This document shows positions 35,696 to 45,340 of a stretch of DNA of 53,993 nucleotides, in pieces. The notes below the pieces were generated by a model, which made no database searches, was not told where the DNA came from, and saw only the letters and a list, made by a program, of their open reading frames with translations. How positions within the stretch are numbered: position 1 is the first letter of the stretch; each line of letters starts with the position of its first letter. Origin of the DNA: CAYNTG01 sp964400105 (GTDB lineage Bacteria; UBP14; UBA6098); the NCBI GenBank assembly GCA_964400105.1, contig CAYNTG010000005.1, positions 1-53,993 on the forward strand. The letters are read 5' to 3'. Position numbers and translations under genes: made by a program.

Positions 35696-38600
35696 TCAGC
35701 GCATCTTGACGATGCGTTCCACAGCCTCGAACGTCTCACCCTCGTCGTCCCGTGCGATTATTTTGTAGATATAAGTCCCGTTGGCAATCGGGTCTTCCCT
35801 GCTGTCGAGCGCGTCCCACCCGACCGAGTTGTAACCGACGCCGGAAGGACACATGTCGAACGCCTTAACCGGCCTTCCTCGAACGGTGAATACCTTGATG
35901 GTCACATCGTCCATCGGCTTCGTCAGGACATAGGTGAACTCGGTATAATCGTCGAACGGGTTCGGGAAATTCTGGACACCCTGCAACGGATAGCCCTTTC
36001 CGGTGAACAGTTCGAGAACCACGACGTTGTTGTTCTCGCGAAGCTCGCCCATCAGGCTGTCGGGATCGACCATCGCATAAAGGAGATGGTAATCCTTCTC
36101 GATAGTGAACGGAATCGAGATGGTGGTAAAACTGTCCACCGGACTCAGCTCGACGATCACGCGGTCGGTGCCGATCTGCGAGCCATCCTCCATGAAGCGC
36201 ACGACGACGTTCTTCGCCGTCATGTTGCCCTCGATCCTGACCTTCGCCCTGAGATCTACCTCATCGCCGACCGAAGGCTCCGCCGCCGAAACGGACAGAT
36301 CGCCGTCCGCGAAGAAAAGATCGACGCCGTAGAAGATCGTGTCGTTATCCTCCGGGCGATAGCGGACTCCGCGCGTCTCGCCGTATTGATCGAGGCTATC
36401 CCAGAACTCCGCCGCAAATGCGTAGAAGAGTTCGAGAAGCTCGTTGTCCTCGGTGCGCTCGACGCGGATGTTCACCGGAATCACGCGCTCGACTCCCGGC
36501 GGAATGTGCGCGAAATTTTCCCAGCGAACGAGTTTTTGAGTCGGATCGTAGGTGAACGGATACGTGTCGTCGGCATCGATGAAGGTCGCGTCATCGCCGA
36601 CAAACCCCTCGATAGCGATGTTGAAGGCGATATCGTTTCCGATATTCGTCGCCACCAGATCGATCGTCATCTCGTTAATCCCCTGGTCGAGGATATAATA
36701 TCCATCCTCGCCGACCGGCACGCCGTTGACCGAACTCACGCGCTTTCTGAGCGCCATCGATGCGCCGCGCGCGGCAACATAAACAATGCCAGCGCCTTTT
36801 GTTCTGCCAATATCCATGAAATCGTCGTAGTGGAGCGTCGCGCCGTAGTCCAGCGGAAGGGCATCGGAGGCGAACGGCGGAATGACCGTAGCCTTCGCCG
36901 CGATCCAGAAATTATCCGTATAGACATTTGGCGGCCATGCGGAACCCATGCTCGAAGGCACGTTCATCGAGAGGTGGCTCCCAACGACCGATGCGCCGGT
37001 TGAAGATAGTGTCGGCCAGTTCGTCGGCGTGGGCTGGCTAAGTCCCCATCGAACGTCGCTCGAAGGGTCTTCGATGCCGACATAATCCCGCAGATCCGTA
37101 TCGAGATTATTCAGCTCGGCCTGCGCGCAGATTATCTTCGCCGGCTCGTCTATCAGGCCGTCGGTTCCACGCCGAACGATAGCGAATTTCGCGGGCGGAA
37201 CATCGTAGGAAACGGGCGTTCCCGCGCCCGGATCGGTGTAGTGCTTCTCGAACGCGCTGATTGTGAATGGAATCTCATAGACGCCGACCGAAAGGTTGGG
37301 ATCGAGCTTTATGTGATATATGAAATACCCTCTGCGCGATGACTGAATCTCCGGGATCATTATGCTTCCATCGGCTTCTCCGACCTGAAAGAGCACCTCC
37401 TCCGCGCTCGGATTGAAGCGCCATCCCGCCGTGAATGTCCTCGGATCGTCGCCGGGAAGGACAGTCGGTGTGCCATCGGGGGCAAACTCGACATGCTGCG
37501 GCACGAAGGGCCTCGGATAGCATCCATACCAGAGGAAATATTCGGTCGAACCAAGCTCCGAGATATTCGGTGTAATGGTCGTTCGATACCAGTGACTCCC
37601 GGAGGTGTTATCGACCTCGATAACGACCTGCACAAACGCGCCGGTTTCGGTCTTAGGATATCCGGCATCGTCGAGGGCCGAATCCGCCGGAGTCGCCCAC
37701 GGAAGAGCGGTAACGGTCGCATATTCGCTAATCGGATCGATGCGTGCGTTCCAATATGCGTCCGGCTCGAAAAGACTCGACGGCTCGCGCCCGCCGACGT
37801 GCGTTGTGATTGTGGCATCGCCGTAACCGGTGCCGTCGAGGTATGGATCGAACATGATGTCGAAATCCCTCGGCTCGTCCCACTCCATGATATGCCAACC
37901 CATGAGCACCGTATCCGGGTGAAGCGGAATGATCGTCGGATTCGCTTTCCGAGCGATGGTTATCTTATGGCCCTTCGCGAATGCGAACTGCGCATGCGAC
38001 CATTGCACCCACGGCGATCCGCCGAATATCTCCTCGTTGACGAGCCAGACCCCCTTGTTGATCTCCACCGGCCCCTCGAAACCCTTGCCGGTATAGTTGA
38101 CATGAACGGTGAGTCTCGTCTCGCCGAGCTGTTCGCAAAGGTCGTCGCCGTAAGAGCTGTCCGCGCCGGGGCACCAGCCCTCGTGCGCGTGTGCGAGGTC
38201 GCCCTCGATGGGATACATCGGCCACGGGTTGACGGCGAAGCTGTCCTCGGCCTCCTCGCCATCGAGCGGCGGATAAATATCGTGAAGATATCCCGTGCCG
38301 CTGACAAACCTATCGCCGAAATCGTCGTCCCAGTCGTCCACGGCATCGAAATCGTCGTCGTCGAGCGCCGGCGGAATGAGAATCTGCGGAATCAATATCT
38401 GCCATTTGAACGGAAGCTCATAGACCACGATCTCATCGCCGACCGAGTCGTGATGCATATATGCCCGGAATCCCTCGACGAGGCTGGAAATGTCGATATC
38501 GCCCGCACCATCGCGCGGGAGATCGATAGAATAGCCATACATCCCCTTCGGGATTTCGTGAACCATGTATCCGACAACGCCGTCGCCGAGTCCGTCGGGC

Positions 38601-41332
38601 ACAGGCGATGTTTGTTGCCATCCCCGACCCGCTCCGTCGTAATCGAAATTGAACTCGCCCCAATCCTGCCCGACCACCTTGAGCCAATACCGGCTGTATT
38701 CCGTGCTGGCGCACAAGTCGAATGTTATATCCGCCTCGCCGTTTTTCGGGAGATACTGCATTCTCGCGCCCGAGGTCGGATCGGTGATCTCATAGGTCGC
38801 GCTGATATACTCGAACTGAAGTGGATTCGGGAGCGGCGTGTAATATGTGTATGTTACGCGGATCGGCGTCTTCTTCTTGACCGGCTCGCCCCAGATAGTG
38901 TTGTATTCTATCCAACTATAAAGACTGGAATCGCACATCGGATTGGTCATCGTCGGTTCCTCGCCACCGAGGTTCAGAACCGCGATATACTCGCGCCTCG
39001 GCCACGGCACATGGCCGACATCGATAGCGGAGGGATCGGGCACCGTTTCGCCGTCATCGAGGAAAACGAATCCCTCGTATGCCCCGAAATGAACATATAC
39101 GAGCCGCTTCCAGACTATATCGCCGGTGGTCTCGTCCGCTTCCATCCAGTGTTCCCAATTAGCATAATAATACGGCACGTCGCCGATTTCCGGGATCGTA
39201 TCGATATCGACACGAAGACTTCCGGCGGCATCCGCCGCGCCGAGCGCCATTCCCACAAGCGGCGGCGGATCGATCCAGAGTTCCCAACTGGCATATGGAT
39301 CAAACCAGACGTATCCGGGGAACGGATCGAGGTTGTGCGTCCATTCGCAGCGAAGCGCGCGAATCTTGTCGCCGGGGTCCTCGACCTCGAATATGCCGTC
39401 GTCGTCGGCATCGACCGGATGAATGCCGTCGTGGTCGATATCCTCGAACTCATTGGCCCACGGATTATACCAGTATATCTCCTCGTAAATCATCGTGTCC
39501 GGCGCCGGATGCATCGTCGTTACGTCGAGCCATGCGTCCGGGGTGCCGTCTCCGTTTAGGTCGCGGAAAATCTCGCCCGTGTATTCGCCGTCACCGTTGC
39601 GATCCCAGTCACCGCGAAGGACATCGACGAATTTGCCGCCGGGAGTCCGAATGATCGGGATAGCCATCGGATCGACCCAGTAAATCGGCACGTCGAGCGG
39701 AATATATTGAACATATTTTGTGTTCAAACCAGCAGTCCGCTCCTTGTTCTCAAATGTTGACCAAATCTTGAACGGCTGAAAAAATTCGCCGAGGATGTTC
39801 TTCCAATTGAGATCGGCGTCCGCGACGATGTCCGCCTCGAAAAGGAAACGCCCCTTTATGCTATTTCGATATACCCAGCGCTCGACGCCATCGACCGGAT
39901 CGTCGAAGAACATCGTGCTGCTGGAAATTCGGCAATATCCGTTGTTGTCGTCGAACATGTAATCGTCGATATCGAACCACTTTGGATCGTCCTCCGGCGG
40001 TGTCGTCAGCCGATAGACGATTATCACCTCGCCGCCAGCGGGCATCGTCCCGACATCGTAGGTGATCGTCGAGGTCGTCACGGTCGAGGGCGAAGGACCG
40101 CTAACGGTCGTAACATAGCTGAAAATCCCGACAAGCTGCTCCGAGACGGTTACGTTCGATATCGGTGCGTTCCAAAGATTTCTGAGGCGAATCGTCACCT
40201 CGAACTCCTCGGCGCGGTTGACGGGGAGCGCGATAGGCGCGACATCCACTGAGTCCGTGGCTACACTCGTTAGAACGCTGCGGACGTTCATCGCCCTTTC
40301 GGCGAAGACCGATAAAATCGCGTTTGCGGAATACTGCCATTGCCTCTCGTCGCCGGATGTCAAAATGCCGGTAGTAGGCATTCCGGCATTCAAGATGATC
40401 CTGCCTCCGGCTGTTGGATTGACGATTCCAGCGAGCGGCTTGCCGACATCCAGCGGGTCCCAGCTTGATGCGATCTTGAGGATCGTGTCCATGGCCGGGA
40501 TGTTAAAAGTCGGGCCGAGGATGGTATAAACGCCGTTTCCGGGGATCGCGAAACCGAGCGGATGGTCTGCATCGACAACATCGACCTCGCATAAGCCCGA
40601 AACGGAACCCTCGACATAATCGTCCAGATCGACGCTCCCGGTCGGCAGGATGCCGTAAGCTTCTAAAAGGTAACCGGCGTTGCCCTCGGCATAGATCGTT
40701 CCGCCGGAACCGAGGAAATTTTCGAGCGCGAGCCCCAGATCGGGGTATCGAGCAGCGGTCTCGTCCATATATGCACCGAGGCTTCCGGGCACGCTCTCGA
40801 AGGCCGGGATTATCACGATGCGGGTTTGCCAATCGAAATCGACAACCCCGGAATCGATCACGGTCTCTACCGCATTATCCGCAATCTCGAGCACGTTGAA
40901 AAGCTGAGTATAATAAGGATATTGCCACGTGCAGCTCATAGAGTTGGCATCGAGAACACTGCCCTTAATTATCGCGATCGAGTTCTCGCCCGGGATCGAT
41001 ATGGAGTATGCCTTCGAATATGTCGTCGGCGAGTATGCGCCTGTTGCGGCCATATCGAATGGCCGTGCCATATTCAAGCTATCCGGCCAAAGAAAATCGC
41101 CGCCCGCGCTCCAAAGGATCGGTATCTCGCCGAACTCGGTCGCTAGCTCCGAATCGAACAGGCCTCGCCCCTGCCAACTGCTGTAGGCTTTGCTCAGGGC
41201 GAAACGATAAGCCGACCCCGGCGAATTTTGCGATACGCCGGTGGGAACGGCAGTCATATCAGCGGATAATGGAGAGATAAAAAAAGCCATCGCTAATAGG
41301 ATGACTATCGATGTAGAAAAAAAGCGTGCCAT
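35696..41332 (-). CDS. Giant secreted protein with Ig-like, Ca-binding and C-terminal FlgD-like domains
   Basis: The 1878-residue protein has a clear signal peptide (MARFFSTSIVILLAMAFF then LSA). I chose the ATG at 41332 since AGGAC lies 8 bases upstream; a frame from 41476 would add 48 residues with no signal. Regions: an N-terminal part with VIIPAF and GGTIYAEGNAGYLLEAYG (about 170-250, possibly a Rossmann-like glutamine amidotransferase-type fold), a DUF11-like beta domain (about 370-450), acidic loops DRNGDGEYTG, DLNGDGTPD and DADDDG that resemble calcium-binding dockerin or EF-hand loops, a CARDB-like domain near 1660-1770, and a FlgD-type end (FPNPFDDYTEF, IKVFTVRGRPV, NGTYIYKIIARD). 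It is probably a surface or extracellular structural protein. Function unknown. Confidence 0.85.
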   Translation of the reverse strand: MARFFSTSIVILLAMAFFISPLSADMTAVPTGVSQNSPGSAYRFALSKAYSSWQGRGLFDSELATEFGEIPILWSAGGDFLWPDSLNMARPFDMAATGAYSPTTYSKAYSISIPGENSIAIIKGSVLDANSMSCTWQYPYYTQLFNVLEIADNAVETVIDSGVVDFDWQTRIVIIPAFESVPGSLGAYMDETAARYPDLGLALENFLGSGGTIYAEGNAGYLLEAYGILPTGSVDLDDYVEGSVSGLCEVDVVDADHPLGFAIPGNGVYTILGPTFNIPAMDTILKIASSWDPLDVGKPLAGIVNPTAGGRIILNAGMPTTGILTSGDERQWQYSANAILSVFAERAMNVRSVLTSVATDSVDVAPIALPVNRAEEFEVTIRLRNLWNAPISNVTVSEQLVGIFSYVTTVSGPSPSTVTTSTITYDVGTMPAGGEVIIVYRLTTPPEDDPKWFDIDDYMFDDNNGYCRISSSTMFFDDPVDGVERWVYRNSIKGRFLFEADIVADADLNWKNILGEFFQPFKIWSTFENKERTAGLNTKYVQYIPLDVPIYWVDPMAIPIIRTPGGKFVDVLRGDWDRNGDGEYTGEIFRDLNGDGTPDAWLDVTTMHPAPDTMIYEEIYWYNPWANEFEDIDHDGIHPVDADDDGIFEVEDPGDKIRALRCEWTHNLDPFPGYVWFDPYASWELWIDPPPLVGMALGAADAAGSLRVDIDTIPEIGDVPYYYANWEHWMEADETTGDIVWKRLVYVHFGAYEGFVFLDDGETVPDPSAIDVGHVPWPRREYIAVLNLGGEEPTMTNPMCDSSLYSWIEYNTIWGEPVKKKTPIRVTYTYYTPLPNPLQFEYISATYEITDPTSGARMQYLPKNGEADITFDLCASTEYSRYWLKVVGQDWGEFNFDYDGAGRGWQQTSPVPDGLGDGVVGYMVHEIPKGMYGYSIDLPRDGAGDIDISSLVEGFRAYMHHDSVGDEIVVYELPFKWQILIPQILIPPALDDDDFDAVDDWDDDFGDRFVSGTGYLHDIYPPLDGEEAEDSFAVNPWPMYPIEGDLAHAHEGWCPGADSSYGDDLCEQLGETRLTVHVNYTGKGFEGPVEINKGVWLVNEEIFGGSPWVQWSHAQFAFAKGHKITIARKANPTIIPLHPDTVLMGWHIMEWDEPRDFDIMFDPYLDGTGYGDATITTHVGGREPSSLFEPDAYWNARIDPISEYATVTALPWATPADSALDDAGYPKTETGAFVQVVIEVDNTSGSHWYRTTITPNISELGSTEYFLWYGCYPRPFVPQHVEFAPDGTPTVLPGDDPRTFTAGWRFNPSAEEVLFQVGEADGSIMIPEIQSSRRGYFIYHIKLDPNLSVGVYEIPFTISAFEKHYTDPGAGTPVSYDVPPAKFAIVRRGTDGLIDEPAKIICAQAELNNLDTDLRDYVGIEDPSSDVRWGLSQPTPTNWPTLSSTGASVVGSHLSMNVPSSMGSAWPPNVYTDNFWIAAKATVIPPFASDALPLDYGATLHYDDFMDIGRTKGAGIVYVAARGASMALRKRVSSVNGVPVGEDGYYILDQGINEMTIDLVATNIGNDIAFNIAIEGFVGDDATFIDADDTYPFTYDPTQKLVRWENFAHIPPGVERVIPVNIRVERTEDNELLELFYAFAAEFWDSLDQYGETRGVRYRPEDNDTIFYGVDLFFADGDLSVSAAEPSVGDEVDLRAKVRIEGNMTAKNVVVRFMEDGSQIGTDRVIVELSPVDSFTTISIPFTIEKDYHLLYAMVDPDSLMGELRENNNVVVLELFTGKGYPLQGVQNFPNPFDDYTEFTYVLTKPMDDVTIKVFTVRGRPVKAFDMCPSGVGYNSVGWDALDSREDPIANGTYIYKIIARDDEGETFEAVERIVKMR

Positions 41333-41684
41333 TTGGTCCTCCCAATTGGCCACAGCCACGACTTCAAACTTTTCCCGTATGGGAGTATAATCAATTTTTA
41401 GAAAATTGCAAGAGAAAAAATATTTTTTTATTAACTTCCATGCGTTCAAGATCATCCGCTTCAGACACATGGGCACTTAATTTATAATGACCTTATAATA
41501 CGTAATGCGAATACGCCGCACTAAGTAAATGCGTGCCCGGTGGATTACCGTGTCCCTTTACCGGACAATTTACAGAGAAATCCCCTTGATTTCTATCGGA
41601 TTTCGATTATTCTTTTTTATCGAACTGCCCATTTTCGATAGATTTTCAGATGGCTTCGGACAAATAACAAACTGGATTACGACG
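41333..41684. other. Divergent intergenic region
   Basis: It holds the promoter of the giant minus-strand gene (41384-41411). A plus-strand frame from 41529 is open into the amidohydrolase but its sequence is unlike the family. No other feature is seen. Confidence 0.55.
41384..41411 (-). promoter_or_regulatory. Sigma70-type promoter of the giant secreted-protein gene
   Basis: On the minus strand TTGCAA (41411-41406) and TATACT (41389-41384) are 16 bases apart. Transcription would start near 41377, giving a leader of about 45 bases before the ATG at 41332. The match to consensus is good. Confidence 0.65.
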
Positions 41685-43046
41685 ATGATTCTGCTGAAAA
41701 ACTGCCTTCGCATAGCGACATTCGACGATAACCTCGACGAGCTTTCCGATACGGATATCTTGATCGAAGAAAACCGTATCTCACGGATCGAAAAAAATAT
41801 CGAAACGGACAACATCTCCGACGATCTCGAAACGATAGACTGCACCGGCTGCGTGGTCGTTCCGGGGCTTGTCGATTGCCATCACCACTTCTATCAAACG
41901 CTTACCCGAAACCTTCCGGGGGCGCAGGACGCCAAGCTTTTCGATTGGCTCGTCCATCTTTATCCGATCTGGGCCAAGCTCGACGCCGAGGCGGTGTATG
42001 CCTCGACACTCCTTGCGACAGCGGAGCTTTTGAAAACGGGATGCACTCTGAGTTCCGATCATATGTATCTTTATCCGCGCGGGTTCGATGGCGACATAAT
42101 GGAAATCCAATTCGAGGCTGCATCGAGGATGGGGATCAGATTCTCGCCGACGCGCGGATCGATGACGCTCGGCGAAAAGGACGACGGCCTTCCGCCCGAT
42201 CGCGTCGTCCAGACGACGGAGGAGGTTATCTCGGATATGAATCGGGTGATAGATCGCTTTCACGATCCATCGCCGCTCTCGATGCGACGCGTTGCTCTCG
42301 CGCCGTGCAGCCCGTTTAGCGTCGATGAATCGGTGATGATCGAGACCGCGCGGATCGCGCGGGACAAAAAGGTCATTCTGCACACCCATCTCGTCGAGAC
42401 GATGGATGAGGAGGATTTCTGCATCGAGAAATACGGGAAACGCCCGCTCGATCTCATGGAAAGCTGGGGATGGCTCGGCCCCGATGTCTATTTTGCGCAC
42501 GGGATATATTTTGATGACGACGAGCTCGACCGAATGGCCGCCACGAAAACCGGCGTCTGCCACTGCCCGACATCGAATATGCGCCTCGGTTCCGGGATAG
42601 CGCGGATTCGAGAGATGAAAAGCCGAGGGGTGCGTCTCGGCCTCGGTGTCGATGGCTCGGCGTCGAACGACTCATCGGACATGCTCGGCGAGGCGCGCAA
42701 TGCCATGCTCCTTCAGCGGGTGAAATACGGCGCCGACGCCCTCGGCGCGCGCGATGTGCTTTACATGGCCACACGCGGCGGTGCCGATTTACTTGGGTAT
42801 CCCGACCTCGGATCGATCGAGTCGGGAAAAGGCGCCGATCTGGCGGTTTTCGACGTATCGACGATCGGATATGCCGGCGGTCTGGCAGACCCGATCGCAG
42901 CGCTGATATTCGCCGGGTTCGACCATACAACAAAATACACTATCGTCGATGGCAAGGTTGTCGTGCGTGATGGCAAGATCGTCGCGATGGACGAGGCGGA
43001 GATCGCGGCGAGGGCGAACGAGGCTTCGGCGCGGCTTTTGAGGTAA
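41685..43046 (+). CDS. 8-oxoguanine deaminase-like amidohydrolase
   Basis: The 453-residue protein belongs to the cytosine deaminase-like amidohydrolases. The metal-binding HxH sits in DCHHHFYQTLTRNLPGAQ, which is characteristic of 8-oxoguanine deaminase and the AtzB-like group. HTHLVET carries the third His; HGIYFDDDE, HCPTSN and GVDGSASND (with the catalytic Asp) follow. It probably deaminates 8-oxoguanine to urate or a related purine. The ATG at 41685 matches the start of the family; an upstream frame from 41529 has extra residues without similarity. There is no strong ribosome site. Guanine deaminase and chlorohydrolases are alternatives, though the motif string favours 8-oxoguanine. Confidence 0.82.
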   Translation: MILLKNCLRIATFDDNLDELSDTDILIEENRISRIEKNIETDNISDDLETIDCTGCVVVPGLVDCHHHFYQTLTRNLPGAQDAKLFDWLVHLYPIWAKLDAEAVYASTLLATAELLKTGCTLSSDHMYLYPRGFDGDIMEIQFEAASRMGIRFSPTRGSMTLGEKDDGLPPDRVVQTTEEVISDMNRVIDRFHDPSPLSMRRVALAPCSPFSVDESVMIETARIARDKKVILHTHLVETMDEEDFCIEKYGKRPLDLMESWGWLGPDVYFAHGIYFDDDELDRMAATKTGVCHCPTSNMRLGSGIARIREMKSRGVRLGLGVDGSASNDSSDMLGEARNAMLLQRVKYGADALGARDVLYMATRGGADLLGYPDLGSIESGKGADLAVFDVSTIGYAGGLADPIAALIFAGFDHTTKYTIVDGKVVVRDGKIVAMDEAEIAARANEASARLLR

Positions 43047-43143
43047 CCCGTCCACATCCGACGGAGAGTCGCCGGGACCTAAAATTTGGGAATATCGAAT
43101 TTACAGTAAGAGATCGCTGATTTTTGATAAAAAACAAGAATTT

Positions 43144-43243
43144 NNNNNNNNNNNNNNNNNNNNNNNNNNNNNNNNNNNNNNNNNNNNNNNNNNNNNNNNN
43201 NNNNNNNNNNNNNNNNNNNNNNNNNNNNNNNNNNNNNNNNNNN
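43144..43243. other. Assembly gap (100 N)
   Basis: The 55 bases before it (43089-43143) are identical to the 55 bases after (43244-43298), as at the first gap. Both flanks contain the left end of the MITE-like element, a repeat that may have broken the assembly. Confidence 0.95.
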
Positions 43244-43264
43244 GGAATATCGAATTTACAGTAA

Positions 43265-43447
43265 GAGATCGCTGATTTTTGATAAAAAACAAGAATTTAA
43301 GCTGTCATTGCGAGGAGCAGGGCGACGTGGCAATCTCCCGCGAACATTGGGATTGCTTCGCTTCGTTCGTCCCAAGACCTGTAAGGTAATGACGTAAGTT
43401 TTCAATTTACAACTTTGTAAAGCATACTCTCACTTTTCAGCAATCTC
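43265..43447 (+). mobile_element. MITE-like element, copy 2, with AGTAA flanking repeats
   Basis: The left end GAGATCGCTGATTTTT (43265-43280) and the right end TTTTCAGCAATCTC (43434-43447) are inverted repeats. AGTAA lies directly before the left end (43260-43264) and directly after the right end (43448-43452), as expected for a 5-bp target duplication. The inside holds a long hairpin built of TCATTGCGAG (43305-43314) against GTAATGA (43386-43392), with an inner GCAATCTC/GGGATTGC pair. No protein is encoded. It ends 15 bp before the GTG of the C25 peptidase. Confidence 0.7.
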
Positions 43448-43462
43448 AGTAAAGGAATAGCC

Positions 43463-45340
43463 GTGCAGAAAAGACTAATCGCACTGCTTTCAATCCTCAT
43501 AATACCGGCGACCTTTGCCGGGGTATCGCTCCTCTCCGACTCGCATGAACGCACCGTTTTTCGAATCGATCTCGAAGATTATCCAGCAAAGCCCGAGGGA
43601 TTCGGTCCGCGAAACATCGACGGGATAAGCCTTTGCGACAGGATGTTTCGAGTCGCCGTTCCACGATCCTCGCGCATCGAGGTTTCGTTGCGAAATATCG
43701 AGTAGGGGGAATCGAACCAATTTATGGCACTGCCTCGAATCGACAAACCGCTAGGCGGTATTGCGAATAATATCCGCACAGCAACGATCCGTGGATTGAA
43801 TATCGCAGAGATCGATTATATCCCCGACCGATACGATCCAAACAACGGATTACGCCGCATGGTTTCTGCAGAGATTGTTGTCGAACATCGCGGTTTTGGA
43901 ACGGCGGAACAGGATTCGAGGCTTTATCATCCGACCTACGCGCGGCTTTTTCGGGCGATTCTTGTGAATCCGGACGCCGCATTACCGGAGAAAGCCTCCT
44001 TCGATGTCGAGGAGTGGGATACTTCCGATGGCGCGGAGATTCTGGTCGTTACTTATCCGTCTTTTGAAGACGATCTTCAACCGTGGATCGACTGGAAAAT
44101 CCTGATGGGGATGCCGACGATCGTCGTCTCGACATCGGTAACCGGCATGCTTAAAACCGAGATAAAGAATTATATCCAAACGGCTTACGACACATGGGAT
44201 ATTCCACCGGCTTTTGTCCTTTTCGTCGGCGATCTGGGCGATGGTCAGGTGGCGACACGGGGCGACCCTTGCATCGGTGACAACGAGTACGGCTGCGTCG
44301 ATGGCACCGATCAATATCCCGACGTCTTTCCGGGAAGGTTCGCCTGCGACACCGAGGCGCAGGTTCGGCTTTTCTGCGAAAAACACCTGAACTATGAGAT
44401 GCGCCCGGACACGACCGACGATTGGACGCTTCGCTCTGTGGAAGTCGTGCGCGAGGAGGACTGCCCGTTCGATCCGCACGGCCCGACCGATTCGTCATAT
44501 CTTGCCTCGGTGAATTACATGCTCGATCGCTGCGATTTGGCCGGATTCGTCTCGACCGAACTTTTCACGAAATGCTCCGGCGATAATTCAAGCACAGTCC
44601 AGCCATATATCGCGGCGGGCTGCAATTTTGTTTTATTTAGAGGACAGGGCGTTTCCGATTGGTGGGATCCTTTCAGCGGCCTTCAGCGGCTTCCGACGGG
44701 GAACAAGTGCCCGATCATCGTATCGATAACCTGTGGCATGGGAGATTTTCGTGGCGGCGATTTCCGCCCTTGCGAAACCAGCACGCGCGTCAGGACGGTT
44801 GCAATGCCGCGAGGATCGGTCGCGTATATGGGGCAATCGGCGTTAAGCTCCAATTCGCTCGAACGCTCCTCGCTTTCAAAAAATATTTTCAAGGGTTTTT
44901 TCGAGGCGGAATTAAACGAGCTTGCTGCGGCGCACACTTACGGCAAGATAGAGATGCTCACGGAGTTCGGAGGGGCGAGCGACNNNNNNNNNNNNNNNNN
45001 NNNNNNNNNNNNNNNNNNNNNNNNNNNNNNNNNNNNNNNNNNNNNNNNNNNNNNNNNNNNNNNNNNNNNNNNNNNNNNNNNNNGCGCCGATCCGTTCGCC
45101 CGATCTCGATTATATTTCGGGCGTGCCGGTCGGGCCCGGCCCGGTCGATTTCGAGATCGATGTCCATTCGAGCGGCTCGCCTGTCGATGGCGCGCCGTCC
45201 TCGAGAGCGGTTCCAAGAACATAGCCGTCCAGATCGCTTGCAAGCGGTTGAACCTTGCCGCTGCTGGCAGGGACTACTTTATCGCCTGCGTTCACCCCGG
45301 TGTTAAACAGTCTGTACCGAATCTATACATATCTCTCTAA
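43463..45340 (+). pseudogene. Gingipain-like C25 peptidase, broken by an in-frame TAG and a frameshift
   Basis: The reading frame starts at GTG 43463 (AAAGGA 7 bases upstream) with a signal peptide and a propeptide-like segment (VAVPRSSRIEVSLRNIE). TAG at 43703-43705 interrupts it, but the same frame continues at once with GESNQFMALPRIDK and the C25 catalytic domain (about 43960-44983): LVVTYPSFEDDL, FVLFVGDLGD, DQYPDVFPGRF. The Cys is kept (SITCGMGDF, codon 44732), but the His of GHG is Gln (RGQGVSDWW, CAG at 44645-44647). After a 100-N gap the Ig-like tail reads in another frame (VDFEIDVHSSGSPVDGA) and then shifts near 45193 into the frame ending VPNLYISL. Three independent lesions suggest a dead gene, though gap-edge errors could explain the last. 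Confidence 0.78.
44984..45083. other. Assembly gap (100 N)
   Basis: This gap lies inside the C25 peptidase remnant. Unlike the other two it has no identical flanks, so real sequence is probably missing here. Confidence 0.95.

Larger units (their letters stand above)
43047..43462. other. Intergenic region with gap and MITE-like element
   Basis: It contains a gap (43144-43243), a 55-base identical flank on each side of it, and the MITE-like element (43265-43447). No gene is seen. An AAAGGA at 43451-43456 is the ribosome site of the C25 peptidase remnant. Confidence 0.7.

Noticed and set aside
35672..39559. Long plus-strand frames (443 and 688 codons) opposite the giant secreted protein
   Set aside because: They are rich in Arg, His, Ile and Asp in a pattern expected from the complement of Asp/Ser/Gly-rich coding sequence; no start sites or domains, while the minus strand has a signal peptide and known domains.
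43703..43705. TAG recoding (for example pyrrolysine or suppressed amber)
   Set aside because: TAG ends several intact genes here and the same gene has further lesions; a pseudogene is simpler.
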